Source: JAUVAV01 sp965371665 (lineage in GTDB: Bacteria; Oederibacteriota; JAAXVQ01; JAUVAV01). Taken from it: a stretch of 12,580 nt of DNA. A program made the position numbers and the translations under genes. The stretch spans positions 1 through 12,580 of the forward strand of contig CBDUZI010000091.1 of assembly GCA_965371665.1 (NCBI GenBank), in the 5' to 3' direction. The notes beneath the pieces were generated by a model that worked only from the letters and a program-made list of their open reading frames with translations, was not told the origin of the DNA and did no database searches. Shown here piece by piece: positions 5,097-12,525 of the stretch (the stretch's first letter is position 1; the number at the start of each line of letters is the position of its first letter).

Positions 5097-7652
5097 TTAT
5101 TGAATATTTGACGCTATGTAATTCTTAAGGTCTTCCAAATCGCCTTTTAGCTTCTCTGTTTCCTTGGTTATGTTTTCCATGTCATCTGGGTTTTTCGCCA
5201 TCCTCTCCAAATTTGCCGTGCGATTACGAACCCGCTCGCACGACAAGTTGGCCGAGCTTCCCTTCAGAAAATGGGCTGTTTTACGTATGGCTTCAAAATC
5301 ATGCTGCTGGATACCGGCTTCCAGGTCATATACCTGTTTTTGGGAGAGGTTTATAAATTTGTGCAAGAGATCATGCAGCAATTCCCGGTCCCCGTTGACC
5401 CGTTCCAATACCGACTTTATGTCTACAATCGGCAGTTTAGAGGCCTGCCCGGAGTCCGGGGCGGCTGGGGAAGATGGAGAAGACGAGAGGGTTTTATTCG
5501 ACAAATTGAGGCTTGAATAATGCTCCAGCAGTTTGAAAAACTCCGGGCGCTTAATCGGCTTGGAAATAAAATCATCCATGCCAACGGCCAGGCATTTTTG
5601 CCGGTCTTGCTTTGATGCATGGGCTGTGAGGGCAATAATGGGCGTGTGTTTTCCGGTAACCTGCTCGCGTTTCCGAATTTCCTGGGTAGCTTTAAGTCCA
5701 TCCATGTTCGGCATTTGCACATCCATAAATACCAGATCATAAACATGCTTTTCCAAGGCCTTAAGAGCCTGGATTCCATCCTCGGCCTCGGTAACCGCCT
5801 CTCCCCGCTTGGACAGCAAGGCCATTATCAATTCACGGTTGATAGGGTTGTCTTCGACCAGGAGGATATCCAGCCGGCGTCTGCGTTCCTGCAGAGAATG
5901 CCGGGTGACCAGAGGAGTTTTTTTAGAGGAAGGTATTTCCTTCTGGCGCAGCACTGAAATGATGGCACTGTAAAGCTCAGATTGTTTTACCGGTTTGATT
6001 AAATAACCGGCTATGTCCAATTTACGGCAAAGAAGTCCGTCCCCGCGTGCGCCGGCTGAAGTAATCATGAGAATTTTCATTTTATCCGCAAAAGCCTCGC
6101 CTTTGATTTTTTCAGCTGTATGAAAACCGTCCATATCCGGCATGAATTTATCCAGGAGCATAAGCTGATATGGTTTTCCTTCGCCATATGCGGATGCCAG
6201 GATTTTCAAAGCTTCCGGTCCATTAGTCGCGGTCTCCGTCTGCATATCCCACTTTTTAAGCATTTCCTGAAAAAGTTGCCGGTTAATGGAAGTGTCATCC
6301 ACAATCAGAACCCGGATACCGGCTAAGGAGCGCTCTACTTGAGGCGGTACTACATGTGGTTCTTTTTGGAGCCGGAAGGGAAGAACAATTTTAAAAGTAC
6401 TGCCCCGCCCAACCTTACTCTCCAGGGAAATCCGGCCGCCCATAAGTTCCACCAGCTGTTTGGTGATAGAGAGCCCTAATCCGGTTCCTCCATAGCGCCG
6501 GGTAGTTGAGGTATCAGCTTGAGTAAAATATTCAAAAACCATTTCGTGTTTGTCAGCGGGAATGCCAATGCCGCTATCGGAAACCGTAAAAATCAGATCG
6601 GCCCGCGTTTCGGTTTCATTGGTGACTTCGGCTGAAAGTATAACCTCGCCCTGATGAGTGAATTTAACGGCATTGCTGAGCAAATTCAAGAGAATCTGGC
6701 GCAACCGGCCGGGGTCGCCGGTCAGGGAGGTGGGAACCTGGGGCTCAATATGGCAGGCTAATTCCAGATCTTTTTCACTGGCTTTACTCGCTGCAATTTC
6801 AGAGGCGCTTTCCATGGTAGTACGCAGGTCGAAATCAATTTCCTCCAGGGGCAGGTGGCCGGTCTCGATTTTGGAAAAATCCAGAATGTCGTTGATTAAA
6901 TTGAGCAAAGACTCAGCGGCGCTAAGCGCTTTTGCGAGATGATTTTGCTGCTCTGAACTGAGTTGGGTATCCAAGACCAGCTGTACCATGCCGATAACCG
7001 CATTCATTGGGGTGCGGATTTCATGGCGCATGTTCGCCAGGAACATGCTTTTGGAGAAACTGGTCTGCTCGGCCAATACAGCCAGATCATTGGAACACCG
7101 TGCTGCTTCGGTCTGGCTTTTATGGGCCTCTGCGGTCTCCTGGCGGGCTTTATAAAGTTCTTCGATATTGATAAAGGCTTCGAGCAAGACTTCTTCGCCT
7201 TCCAGGGTAATGGGGAGAGCATTCTTTAAAACCGGTATTTTATTTTTACTTCCTTTTATAAAACATTCCCGGGAATTCATTGGTTGGCCCGGTTCCAGGA
7301 TAGGACACTGGTCTTGGGGAGATAAACAAAATATCTTATCGTACGGTTGGTTTAGGACCTCTTGTTCCGAACCAGCCCCTATCATTTTTAGAGCTGCGGC
7401 ATTAGCCTGGCGGATTTTTTTATCCCGGTTTATGATAAAGATGCCAAAAGGCAGTTTTTCCATAAAGGTTTTGATAGTAAATAAGGACGGAGGTACTTGC
7501 TTTTCCGCCGGCGGGCGCAGGAACTGCCGGTGTTTTTCCCGTAATGATTTGAAGTAAAAAAACAGACCCAACAGGAGCAAAAAAAGTGTCAAGATATGAA
7601 CCAGGAAGGCGGTCAGGAATAAAAATTGAAGTATTTCTGAATTGAAAATCAA
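5097..7652 (-). CDS. Hybrid sensor histidine kinase (PAS-HisKA-HATPase-REC-REC-Hpt)
   Basis: An 851-residue BarA/GacS-style phosphorelay protein. In order: one membrane segment (about 7-34) near the N-terminus with no periplasmic sensor domain; a PAS domain (about 61-166); a helical linker; HisKA with the phospho-accepting His210 in MRHEIRTP; an ATPase domain with N-box Asn327, DSGIG (359-363) and GGTGLG (388-393); a first receiver (Asp501); a second receiver (Asp644); and a C-terminal Hpt domain with His794 in HFLKGSSA. Phosphate can thus pass His-Asp-His within one chain before reaching a separate response regulator, which is not in this window. The start is a TTG at 7652, preceded by AAAGGAGG; a longer reading from 7769 adds 39 unlikely residues. 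The PAS domain has Cys109, Cys116 and Cys130, which might sense redox state or metal (inference). The gene is divergent from eno; the signal sensed is unknown. Confidence 0.92.
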   Translation of the reverse strand: MIFNSEILQFLFLTAFLVHILTLFLLLLGLFFYFKSLREKHRQFLRPPAEKQVPPSLFTIKTFMEKLPFGIFIINRDKKIRQANAAALKMIGAGSEQEVLNQPYDKIFCLSPQDQCPILEPGQPMNSRECFIKGSKNKIPVLKNALPITLEGEEVLLEAFINIEELYKARQETAEAHKSQTEAARCSNDLAVLAEQTSFSKSMFLANMRHEIRTPMNAVIGMVQLVLDTQLSSEQQNHLAKALSAAESLLNLINDILDFSKIETGHLPLEEIDFDLRTTMESASEIAASKASEKDLELACHIEPQVPTSLTGDPGRLRQILLNLLSNAVKFTHQGEVILSAEVTNETETRADLIFTVSDSGIGIPADKHEMVFEYFTQADTSTTRRYGGTGLGLSITKQLVELMGGRISLESKVGRGSTFKIVLPFRLQKEPHVVPPQVERSLAGIRVLIVDDTSINRQLFQEMLKKWDMQTETATNGPEALKILASAYGEGKPYQLMLLDKFMPDMDGFHTAEKIKGEAFADKMKILMITSAGARGDGLLCRKLDIAGYLIKPVKQSELYSAIISVLRQKEIPSSKKTPLVTRHSLQERRRRLDILLVEDNPINRELIMALLSKRGEAVTEAEDGIQALKALEKHVYDLVFMDVQMPNMDGLKATQEIRKREQVTGKHTPIIALTAHASKQDRQKCLAVGMDDFISKPIKRPEFFKLLEHYSSLNLSNKTLSSSPSSPAAPDSGQASKLPIVDIKSVLERVNGDRELLHDLLHKFINLSQKQVYDLEAGIQQHDFEAIRKTAHFLKGSSANLSCERVRNRTANLERMAKNPDDMENITKETEKLKGDLEDLKNYIASNIQ

Positions 7653-7745
7653 AATATGCCTCCTTTGTTTATAAGTTACGGCAAATCCGGCGTAAAACCT
7701 AATCCCATCCGGAGGGGAGGGACAAATTTTTTCCGAGGAAAAATC

Positions 7746-7774
7746 TTGCATTCCGGTTTGGAGAAGCATACAAT
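7746..7774 (+). promoter_or_regulatory. eno promoter (sigma-70 type)
   Basis: TTGCAT (7746-7751) and TACAAT (7769-7774) are separated by exactly 17 bp, close to the consensus housekeeping promoter. Transcription would start near 7781, giving a leader of about 50 bases. In the leader, CTAAG (7801-7805) can pair with CTTAG (7814-7818) just before the AGGAGG ribosome binding site at 7820-7825. No promoter of similar quality is visible for the divergent kinase gene. Confidence 0.75.
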
Positions 7775-7830
7775 ACGCGAGATTTTTATCTAGTGAGCCG
7801 CTAAGGCTTAATTCTTAGTAGGAGGAAAAC

Positions 7831-9108
7831 ATGTCAGCTATTATTGAAGATGTAAAAGCCCTGGAAATTCTTGATTCCCGCGGCAATCCCACCATACGGG
7901 TATTGCTTAAGCTGGAAGGTCGAGCGCCGGTCTCGGCCTCGGTTCCATCCGGAGCCTCGACCGGGGAGCATGAAGCCGTGGAATTGCGGGATGGAGATAA
8001 GTCTCGTTATCTCGGCAAGGGTACGCTGCAAGCCGTGGAGAACGTGAACGGAGCAATCGCCGCGGCTGTAAAAGGAAAGGATGCCTTGGATTACCAGGCA
8101 ATGGATAAATTAATGATTGCTCTGGACGGTACTCCGAATAAGGGTAAACTCGGCGCCAATGCTATTTTGGGCGTATCCATGGCAGTAGTCAAGGCCGGGG
8201 CCCGGGCTAAAGGTCTTCCGGTTTATAAATACCTGGGAGGCGAAGAAGCTGTTATCCTGCCCGCGCCCATGATGAATATTATTAACGGCGGCAAGCACGC
8301 GGATAACAGCGTGGATTTCCAGGAGTTTATGGCCATGCCTTTGGGGCGGCCTACTTTTCGGGAAGCCCTCCGGGCCGGAGCGGAAACTTTTCACCATTTG
8401 GCGAAAAGTTTAAAGCAAAAAGGCTACTCTATAGCGGTAGGGGATGAGGGCGGGTTCGCGCCCAATCTTAAAAGCAATGAGGAGGCCTGTGACGTAATTA
8501 TCGAGGCCATAGAGTCCGCCGGTTATGCGCCGGGCCGGGATATCATGATCGCGCTGGATCCGGCGGCAAGCTCTTTCTACGAGGATGGAAAGTACAACCT
8601 GGCGGATTCCGGAACCGGGATCAAGACCACGGATGAAATGATTGATCTTTGGGCCGGATGGGTTGATAAATACCCCATTGTTTCCATCGAAGATCCCTTA
8701 TATGAAAATGATTGGGAAGGATTCGAAAAATTTACCCGCCGCGTTGGCAGCAAGATTCAGGTAGTGGGGGATGACCTGTTGGTCACTAATCCCGAATTTG
8801 TTAAAAAAGGTATTGCGCGCAAGGCTGCCAATGCGGTCTTGATCAAGGTTAATCAGATTGGTACGGTCTCGGAAACCATAGCGACCATAGAGCTATGCCG
8901 GAAGGCGGGCTGGAATTTCGTGATTTCCCACCGTTCCGGAGAAACGGAAGATACTTTTATCGCCGACCTGGCCGTGGCCATGGGTGGAGCGCAAATTAAG
9001 ACCGGCTCCGCCAGCCGCAGCGACCGGATCGCCAAGTATAACCGCCTGCTGGAAATTGAGGCCGAGTTGGGGAATAAAGCGGTTTATAAAAATGTGGTGA
9101 GTAAGTAG
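7831..9108 (+). CDS. eno: Enolase (phosphopyruvate hydratase)
   Basis: A 425-residue glycolytic enzyme that converts 2-phosphoglycerate to phosphoenolpyruvate; it is also a common partner of the RNA degradosome. All key residues are present: catalytic Glu206 in GDEGGFAPN and Lys339 in LIKVNQIGT, His367 in SHRSGETEDT, and the Mg2+ ligands Asp243 (LDPAAS), Glu287 (SIEDP) and Asp314 (GDD). The mobile loop SGASTG is at 40-45, and the C-terminal KTGSASRSDRIAKYNRLLEI matches the family. The ATG at 7831 follows AGGAGG with a normal gap, and length is typical (425-435). It has its own strong promoter and converges on otsB. Its stop codon lies inside a palindrome shared with otsB. Nothing suggests transfer or decay. 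Confidence 0.98.
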   Translation: MSAIIEDVKALEILDSRGNPTIRVLLKLEGRAPVSASVPSGASTGEHEAVELRDGDKSRYLGKGTLQAVENVNGAIAAAVKGKDALDYQAMDKLMIALDGTPNKGKLGANAILGVSMAVVKAGARAKGLPVYKYLGGEEAVILPAPMMNIINGGKHADNSVDFQEFMAMPLGRPTFREALRAGAETFHHLAKSLKQKGYSIAVGDEGGFAPNLKSNEEACDVIIEAIESAGYAPGRDIMIALDPAASSFYEDGKYNLADSGTGIKTTDEMIDLWAGWVDKYPIVSIEDPLYENDWEGFEKFTRRVGSKIQVVGDDLLVTNPEFVKKGIARKAANAVLIKVNQIGTVSETIATIELCRKAGWNFVISHRSGETEDTFIADLAVAMGGAQIKTGSASRSDRIAKYNRLLEIEAELGNKAVYKNVVSK

Positions 9109-9132
9109 GTGCGGGTTGAAGTCCGCCCCTAC
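9105..9132. repeat. Palindrome joining the convergent ends of eno and otsB
   Basis: GTAGGTGCGG (9105-9114) pairs with CCGCCCCTAC (9123-9132), with one mismatch, around an 8-base loop. The left arm holds the eno stop TAG (9106-9108) and the right arm holds the otsB stop (9129-9131, TAG on the minus strand). GTAGGGGCGGG-type palindromes are common intergenic repeats. It may act as a two-way terminator or RNA 3'-end protector, although no T run follows on either strand. Confidence 0.65.
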
Positions 9133-9929
9133 GATACCAAACCTTGACAGCAATCCCTCCACTGCCTTAAAAAATCAAGCAGTTCCCGGGGAGGGTGAAG
9201 CCACCACTTGGCCTGAGTAGGACGAAACTCATTCCTTACCAGGATTCCTTCGCCGCGGTTTGCCAGGGCCGCAAAGGCGTCCTCGTCTGTCCGATCATCT
9301 CCCAGGTAGGCGGCAAAAGTTTGGGCCGGAGATTCCTCCAGAAGATGGCGGGTGGCGGTTCCCTTATCCCGCCCCGGCGTGCGCAGTTCCAGGCCGCCGT
9401 CAAAGGCTTTTAGCATGAGGCCCTCCTTAGCGTCGTATGCTCCCCAGATTTCAAGTGCGGTTTTTTTTACCGCGTTTTCCTCAGCCTCAGGCAGGCCGCG
9501 CCAGTGGACGGCCAGGGAGCCGGGTTTGATATCCAATCTGGCGATCAGGATTTTTTGGCTGATTTTTTCACGGGCACCGTCCATGGCGTTTTTGACCGGT
9601 ATGGACATGGGATATACTTCAATCGTGCCGTCCTGATGCAAATGCTCCCAGCCGTGCGAACCCCATATTTCAGGATGGGGAGACATGTTCAGCAGGGGAA
9701 TAATTTCCTGCAACGGACGGCCCGTGACAATCACGAGCCGGGCATTAGCCTGGTTGGTAATCTCGCTTAATAAATCCGTGACTCCGGGATAGGGAAAGGC
9801 TTTGAACCGGTTCTGGACAAACGGCGAGAGCGTACCGTCGTAATCGAGCATCAGCAAGCGGTGGGGGGCCAGCCGCAGGGTCTCGAAAAATTGGCGGTCC
9901 GGTACCCGCAATTCAGCGGTGGTGTTCAT
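9129..9929 (-). CDS. otsB: Trehalose-6-phosphate phosphatase
   Basis: A 266-residue HAD-superfamily phosphatase that releases trehalose from trehalose 6-phosphate, the second step of the OtsA/OtsB route to this osmoprotectant. Motif I is DYDGTL (29-34) with nucleophile Asp29 and acid/base Asp31; motif II is VTGR (68-71). The cap domain follows GSHGWE (90-95) and includes substrate-binding residues around ELRTPGRDKG (181-190, Lys189 as motif III). Motif IV is GDDRTDED (210-217). The ATG at 9929 sits six bases after GGAGG; a TTG two codons upstream is less well placed. No trehalose-6-phosphate synthase (OtsA) lies in the window, so its partner must be elsewhere. It is downstream of speE on the same strand, separated almost only by a MITE-like element. 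It may depend on speE transcription. Confidence 0.93.
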   Translation of the reverse strand: MNTTAELRVPDRQFFETLRLAPHRLLMLDYDGTLSPFVQNRFKAFPYPGVTDLLSEITNQANARLVIVTGRPLQEIIPLLNMSPHPEIWGSHGWEHLHQDGTIEVYPMSIPVKNAMDGAREKISQKILIARLDIKPGSLAVHWRGLPEAEENAVKKTALEIWGAYDAKEGLMLKAFDGGLELRTPGRDKGTATRHLLEESPAQTFAAYLGDDRTDEDAFAALANRGEGILVRNEFRPTQAKWWLHPPRELLDFLRQWRDCCQGLVS

Positions 9930-9942
9930 GTTCAACCTCCGT

Positions 9943-10101
9943 CTAGGAGCTTGAGCAATTAGTACGTTTTGTCATTCCGGCATGCTTTAAGCCGGAATCC
10001 AGGGATTTTTCAATGCTTATAAAATAATGCTTTTCTGGATTCCCGATAAGAGCATTCGGGAATGACAACCTAAAAAACCAACTAAATGCTCAGACTCCTA
10101 G
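9943..10101. mobile_element. MITE-like element with terminal inverted repeats
   Basis: The left end TAGGAGCTTGAGCAATTA (from 9944) matches the reverse complement of the right end at 18 of 21 positions (9943-9963 against 10081-10101). CTAG stands at both borders and may be a 4-bp target duplication. The inside is a second palindrome whose ends are TTGTCATTCC (9969-9978) and GGAATGACAA (10059-10068). It contains nested hairpins, GGAATCCAG facing CTGGATTCC. No reading frame is present, so it would need a transposase in trans. It fills the gap from four bases after the speE stop to just before the otsB ribosome binding site. Confidence 0.75.
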
Positions 10102-10105
10102 TTGA

Positions 10106-11008
10106 TTACTTTTTTTCCGGCTTTTTAAATTTATCAAAAGGCCGGGCATCCGTAGAGATGCGGCCCTGGTGTTTTAGTATACACCTTTCCTCGGGGTTCG
10201 GTTCCACCAGGTAAGAGGTGGGAGTGAACTGATCCAGGCGGTGTCCCCGGCGGGTAAAACGCCGGGTATTTTCAAGCAGCCGGGAATAAGCAATGGGCTG
10301 CAAAGAAGCCAAACGGTAAGTCCAGCCCATGCCGTAACTTGGTATGTCGACCCGGGCGGTCAGAATATGAGGAAATACGCTTTTCGCTGTTTTGTAAATC
10401 GTGGCATAACTTTCCGGGAACAGGGAATAGTTATCCGCATGGAGGGAAAGAATGCCATGGGAAGTCAGCCGCTTTCTGCAGAGCCGGTAAAATTCGCGGG
10501 TATAAAGCATTTTCGAAGGGCCGTGCGGTTCAGTTAGATCAAGTACCAGCACGTCAAAGAGTTCGGGATTTTGCTCCAGCCAGGTGCGGGCATCGGTATA
10601 GATGATATTTATTCTTTTATCTTGGCGCACAGCTTTAATGGCCGGATAATAACGGGTGCAAAAATCAACTACTCCCTGATCGATTTCCAGCATCAGAATA
10701 CGCTTTAAGGACGAGTGCTGGACCGCCTCTTCCAGGGCGAAGCAATCCCCGCCGCCGACAATAGCCAGGCTGCGGGGTTTAGCATGGGCCAGCAGGGGAG
10801 CAGCCACCAGGTATTGATGATAACGGTTTTCATCCTGCTCCGAGAGCTGGATCTTGTTGTCCAGGAAAAGCATAGTTCCGAAAGTCCGGTGCTGGAAAAG
10901 TTCCAGCCGCTGGAAGGCTGACCGGCCCTGATACAGTCTTTTTCCCAGGTAGCAGTGTCCGAAATCATCGGTTACCCACTCGGTTTTTTTTATACGGGAT
11001 TTTTTCAT
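10106..11008 (-). CDS. speE: Polyamine aminopropyltransferase (spermidine synthase family)
   Basis: A 300-residue enzyme that moves an aminopropyl group from decarboxylated S-adenosylmethionine to a diamine or polyamine, in the cytoplasm. A small N-terminal beta domain with FQRLELF and FGTMLFLDNKIQ (32-54) leads to the DENRYHQ motif (59-65). The Rossmann fold has GGGD (85-88), LEID (107-110) for the ribose, Asp139 for the adenine, then DLTEP (157-161) and LYTREFY. In most members the last motif is D-x-T-D-P, with the second Asp catalytic; here it is Glu160. The usual YHE is YHQ and GGGDGG is GGGDCF. The amine substrate may therefore not be putrescine: the LYT.EFY segment recalls thermospermine-synthase-like members. 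The ATG at 11008 follows GGAGG by eight bases. It heads a probable speE-otsB transcription unit; no decarboxylase gene (speD, speA) is nearby. Confidence 0.85.
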   Translation of the reverse strand: MKKSRIKKTEWVTDDFGHCYLGKRLYQGRSAFQRLELFQHRTFGTMLFLDNKIQLSEQDENRYHQYLVAAPLLAHAKPRSLAIVGGGDCFALEEAVQHSSLKRILMLEIDQGVVDFCTRYYPAIKAVRQDKRINIIYTDARTWLEQNPELFDVLVLDLTEPHGPSKMLYTREFYRLCRKRLTSHGILSLHADNYSLFPESYATIYKTAKSVFPHILTARVDIPSYGMGWTYRLASLQPIAYSRLLENTRRFTRRGHRLDQFTPTSYLVEPNPEERCILKHQGRISTDARPFDKFKKPEKK

Positions 11009-11070
11009 CTTTTCGGCCTCCGGAAAAGCATAATACTTATAAATGTTCTAAAAGACCAGAAGATTTTCAC

Positions 11071-11155
11071 CTTAGGAGCTTGTCGGACTTTAGTCATTTT
11101 CCCCCTTTTTCAAAGGGAGAAGCCGGCAAAATCGGCTAATTGCTCAAACTCCTGG
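11071..11155 (+). repeat. Composite palindromic element, copy 2 (both ends present)
   Basis: The left end TTAG + GAGCTTGTCGGACTTTAGT (11072-11094) matches copies 1 and 3. The right end CTAATTGCTCAAACTCCTGG (11136-11155) is the inverse of the end type found in the element at 9943 (18 of 20). Between them lie CCCCCTTTTTCAAAGGG (11101-11117) and the hairpin AGCCG/CGGCT (11121-11137). At about 85 bp it is the shortest complete member, and it links the two end types into one family. Confidence 0.7.
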
Positions 11156-11290
11156 GGCTGGAATTATTTTTACAATTGTAGAAACCTAATGTAATATTTG
11201 GGTTATTACCAATGAGGGTTAAAAAACCATGTAAGGAGGGGGAGGAGGCCGGCCAAAGGAAAAAATAATGACATTATCTTAAAATATTTC
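11156..11290. other. Intergenic stretch with minor palindromes
   Basis: No gene is visible between speE and the beta-barrel gene (11009-11358). Besides the repeat at 11071 and the promoter at 11291, I see TACAATTGTA (11171-11180), GGCCGGCC (11248-11255) and ATAATG-A-CATTAT (11265-11277). The last lies 13 bp before the -35 box and could be an operator. Palindromes of this size are expected a few times by chance here, so none is a firm call. Confidence 0.3.
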
Positions 11291-11319
11291 TTGTCAAGCG
11301 AGAGGGCGATGGATAGAAT
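11291..11319 (+). promoter_or_regulatory. Promoter of the beta-barrel/lpoB pair (sigma-70 type)
   Basis: TTGTCA (11291-11296) and TAGAAT (11314-11319) are exactly 17 bp apart, each one base off consensus. The start near 11326 gives a leader of about 33 bases before the ATG at 11359, with a G-rich ribosome binding site GGGAGGGGG between. Confidence 0.75.
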
Positions 11320-11358
11320 AGTTAAAATATTTGGGCATATAAAATGGGAGGGGGAATT

Positions 11359-11895
11359 ATGTTTAAACGATTGAAAAAAACAGCTTTATTATCATTGGTA
11401 GTCATGTTGGCGGCCGGCAGTATGGCTGTTGCGGCCGAGGCCGGCGTAACGGAAAAAGTCGAGGCCATGATTGCGGAAAATACGCCCCTTAAAGTCAAGG
11501 ATAATGATCTCTGGCTTATGATCGGCGGGCCGCTGGTTTTTGGCATTCAGTATGATAAATACGCGACCGGCCAGGTTGCCATCGGGGGCGGGGCGGGAAC
11601 TTTTTTAGACGGATTCTCCCTTGACCTGGGAGTAAAGTATTATTTTTCAACCGGTAAATTTTCCCCTTTTATTTCCGGAGGAGGAGTATTTTACTATACC
11701 GGACCTAGAAAGAATATCTTCGCAGTGGATGTCGTAGCCGGTTTGTCATACTTTTTCGACAGCGGAATGGGACTCTCTCTGGGATTCGCCTATGTTAAGT
11801 CAATCAGCGAGAGCGAAGAGCCCTTTAGCTGTAATTATATTAATGACGCCATTAGCTGGCCGTCTCCTCAGTTCGGGTTTCATTGGAATTATTAA
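11359..11895 (+). CDS. Predicted outer-membrane beta-barrel protein
   Basis: A 178-residue secreted protein of unknown function. It opens with a signal peptide: basic MFKRLKK, a hydrophobic core (9-22) and a likely cut after AVA (about 25). After a short helical, charged stretch (30-50), the rest alternates small and aromatic residues in amphipathic strands: GGPLVFGIQYDK, GQVAIGGGAG, SLDLGVKYYF, FISGGGVFYYTG, AVDVVAGLSYFF, LSLGFAYVK. It ends FGFHWNY; a terminal aromatic is the usual signal for the Bam assembly machine. This fits a small eight-strand barrel of the OmpW/OmpX kind, but no specific family signature is recognised. The ATG at 11359 has a strong ribosome binding site; an upstream TTG at 11344 would spoil the signal peptide. 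It is followed after 30 bp by the LpoB-like gene, so the two are probably one operon of envelope proteins. Confidence 0.75.
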   Translation: MFKRLKKTALLSLVVMLAAGSMAVAAEAGVTEKVEAMIAENTPLKVKDNDLWLMIGGPLVFGIQYDKYATGQVAIGGGAGTFLDGFSLDLGVKYYFSTGKFSPFISGGGVFYYTGPRKNIFAVDVVAGLSYFFDSGMGLSLGFAYVKSISESEEPFSCNYINDAISWPSPQFGFHWNY

Positions 11896-11925
11896 ATGAA
11901 AAAAACACACAAGGAGGAAGGAATT

Positions 11926-12525
11926 ATGAGTAAGGCATTGAAGTTGGCAGTAGCGGGAGTAGTGGCAATCGGGTTGTTCGGGTGCGCCGGTTCAGTAAAA
12001 CGTATTGCGACCGACGAAGTAGTTGATCTGTCCGGCCGGTGGAATGATACGGATTCCCAGTTAGTCGCGGAGCAGATGGTAAAGGACGCTCTCGCCCGTC
12101 CCTGGTTGAGCCAGTTCTTAAAAGCCAAGGGCAAGAATCCCACAGTAATAGTGGGAACCATTAAGAACAAAACGGACGAGCATATTGCAACTGATACCTT
12201 CAAGAATGATATTGAGCGCGAGCTGACCAATTCCGGCACAGTGGATTTTGTGAGCAGCAAGGGCGAACGGGATGAAGTCCGTTCCGAGCGGGAGGACCAG
12301 CAGACCCATGCTGCCGACCGAACCCGCAAGCAGATGTATTCCGAGACCGGGTCTGATTATATGATGCAGGGAACGATTTCCAAGATTACGGATGCCGCGG
12401 GCAGTAAAAAGACCTTTTACTATCAAATTGATATGGTGCTTACGGATATGCAAAGCAGCAAGAAGGTCTGGATCGGCAATAAAAAAATCAAAAAATTTAT
12501 TAAACGTCCGGGAGCTCGTTTCTAA
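11926..12525 (+). CDS. lpoB: LpoB-like lipoprotein (penicillin-binding protein activator family)
   Basis: A 199-residue lipoprotein. The signal sequence MSKALKLAVAGVVAIGLFGC ends in lipobox Cys20, the lipidation site. The mature part matches the LpoB family: WNDTDSQLVAEQMVKDAL (39-56), PTVIVGTIKNKTDEHI (72-87) and ELTNSGTVDFVS (99-110). A charged segment with EREDQQ and the motif TGSDYMMQGTISKI (141-154) follow, and the end is VWIGNKKIKKFI (181-192). In Escherichia coli LpoB is an outer-membrane lipoprotein that reaches through the periplasm to stimulate PBP1B. In other phyla the homologue's role is only inferred, and the long disordered spacer of the enterobacterial protein is absent here. 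The ATG at 11926 follows AAGGAGGAAGG. The stop TAA (12523-12525) lies within the border of a repeat element. It is probably co-transcribed with the barrel gene. Confidence 0.85.
   Translation: MSKALKLAVAGVVAIGLFGCAGSVKRIATDEVVDLSGRWNDTDSQLVAEQMVKDALARPWLSQFLKAKGKNPTVIVGTIKNKTDEHIATDTFKNDIERELTNSGTVDFVSSKGERDEVRSEREDQQTHAADRTRKQMYSETGSDYMMQGTISKITDAAGSKKTFYYQIDMVLTDMQSSKKVWIGNKKIKKFIKRPGARF

Noticed and set aside
11892..12329. Possible second gene on the minus strand opposite lpoB
   Set aside because: The plus-strand frame has a lipobox, a strong ribosome binding site and the LpoB family motifs; the minus frame has none of these.
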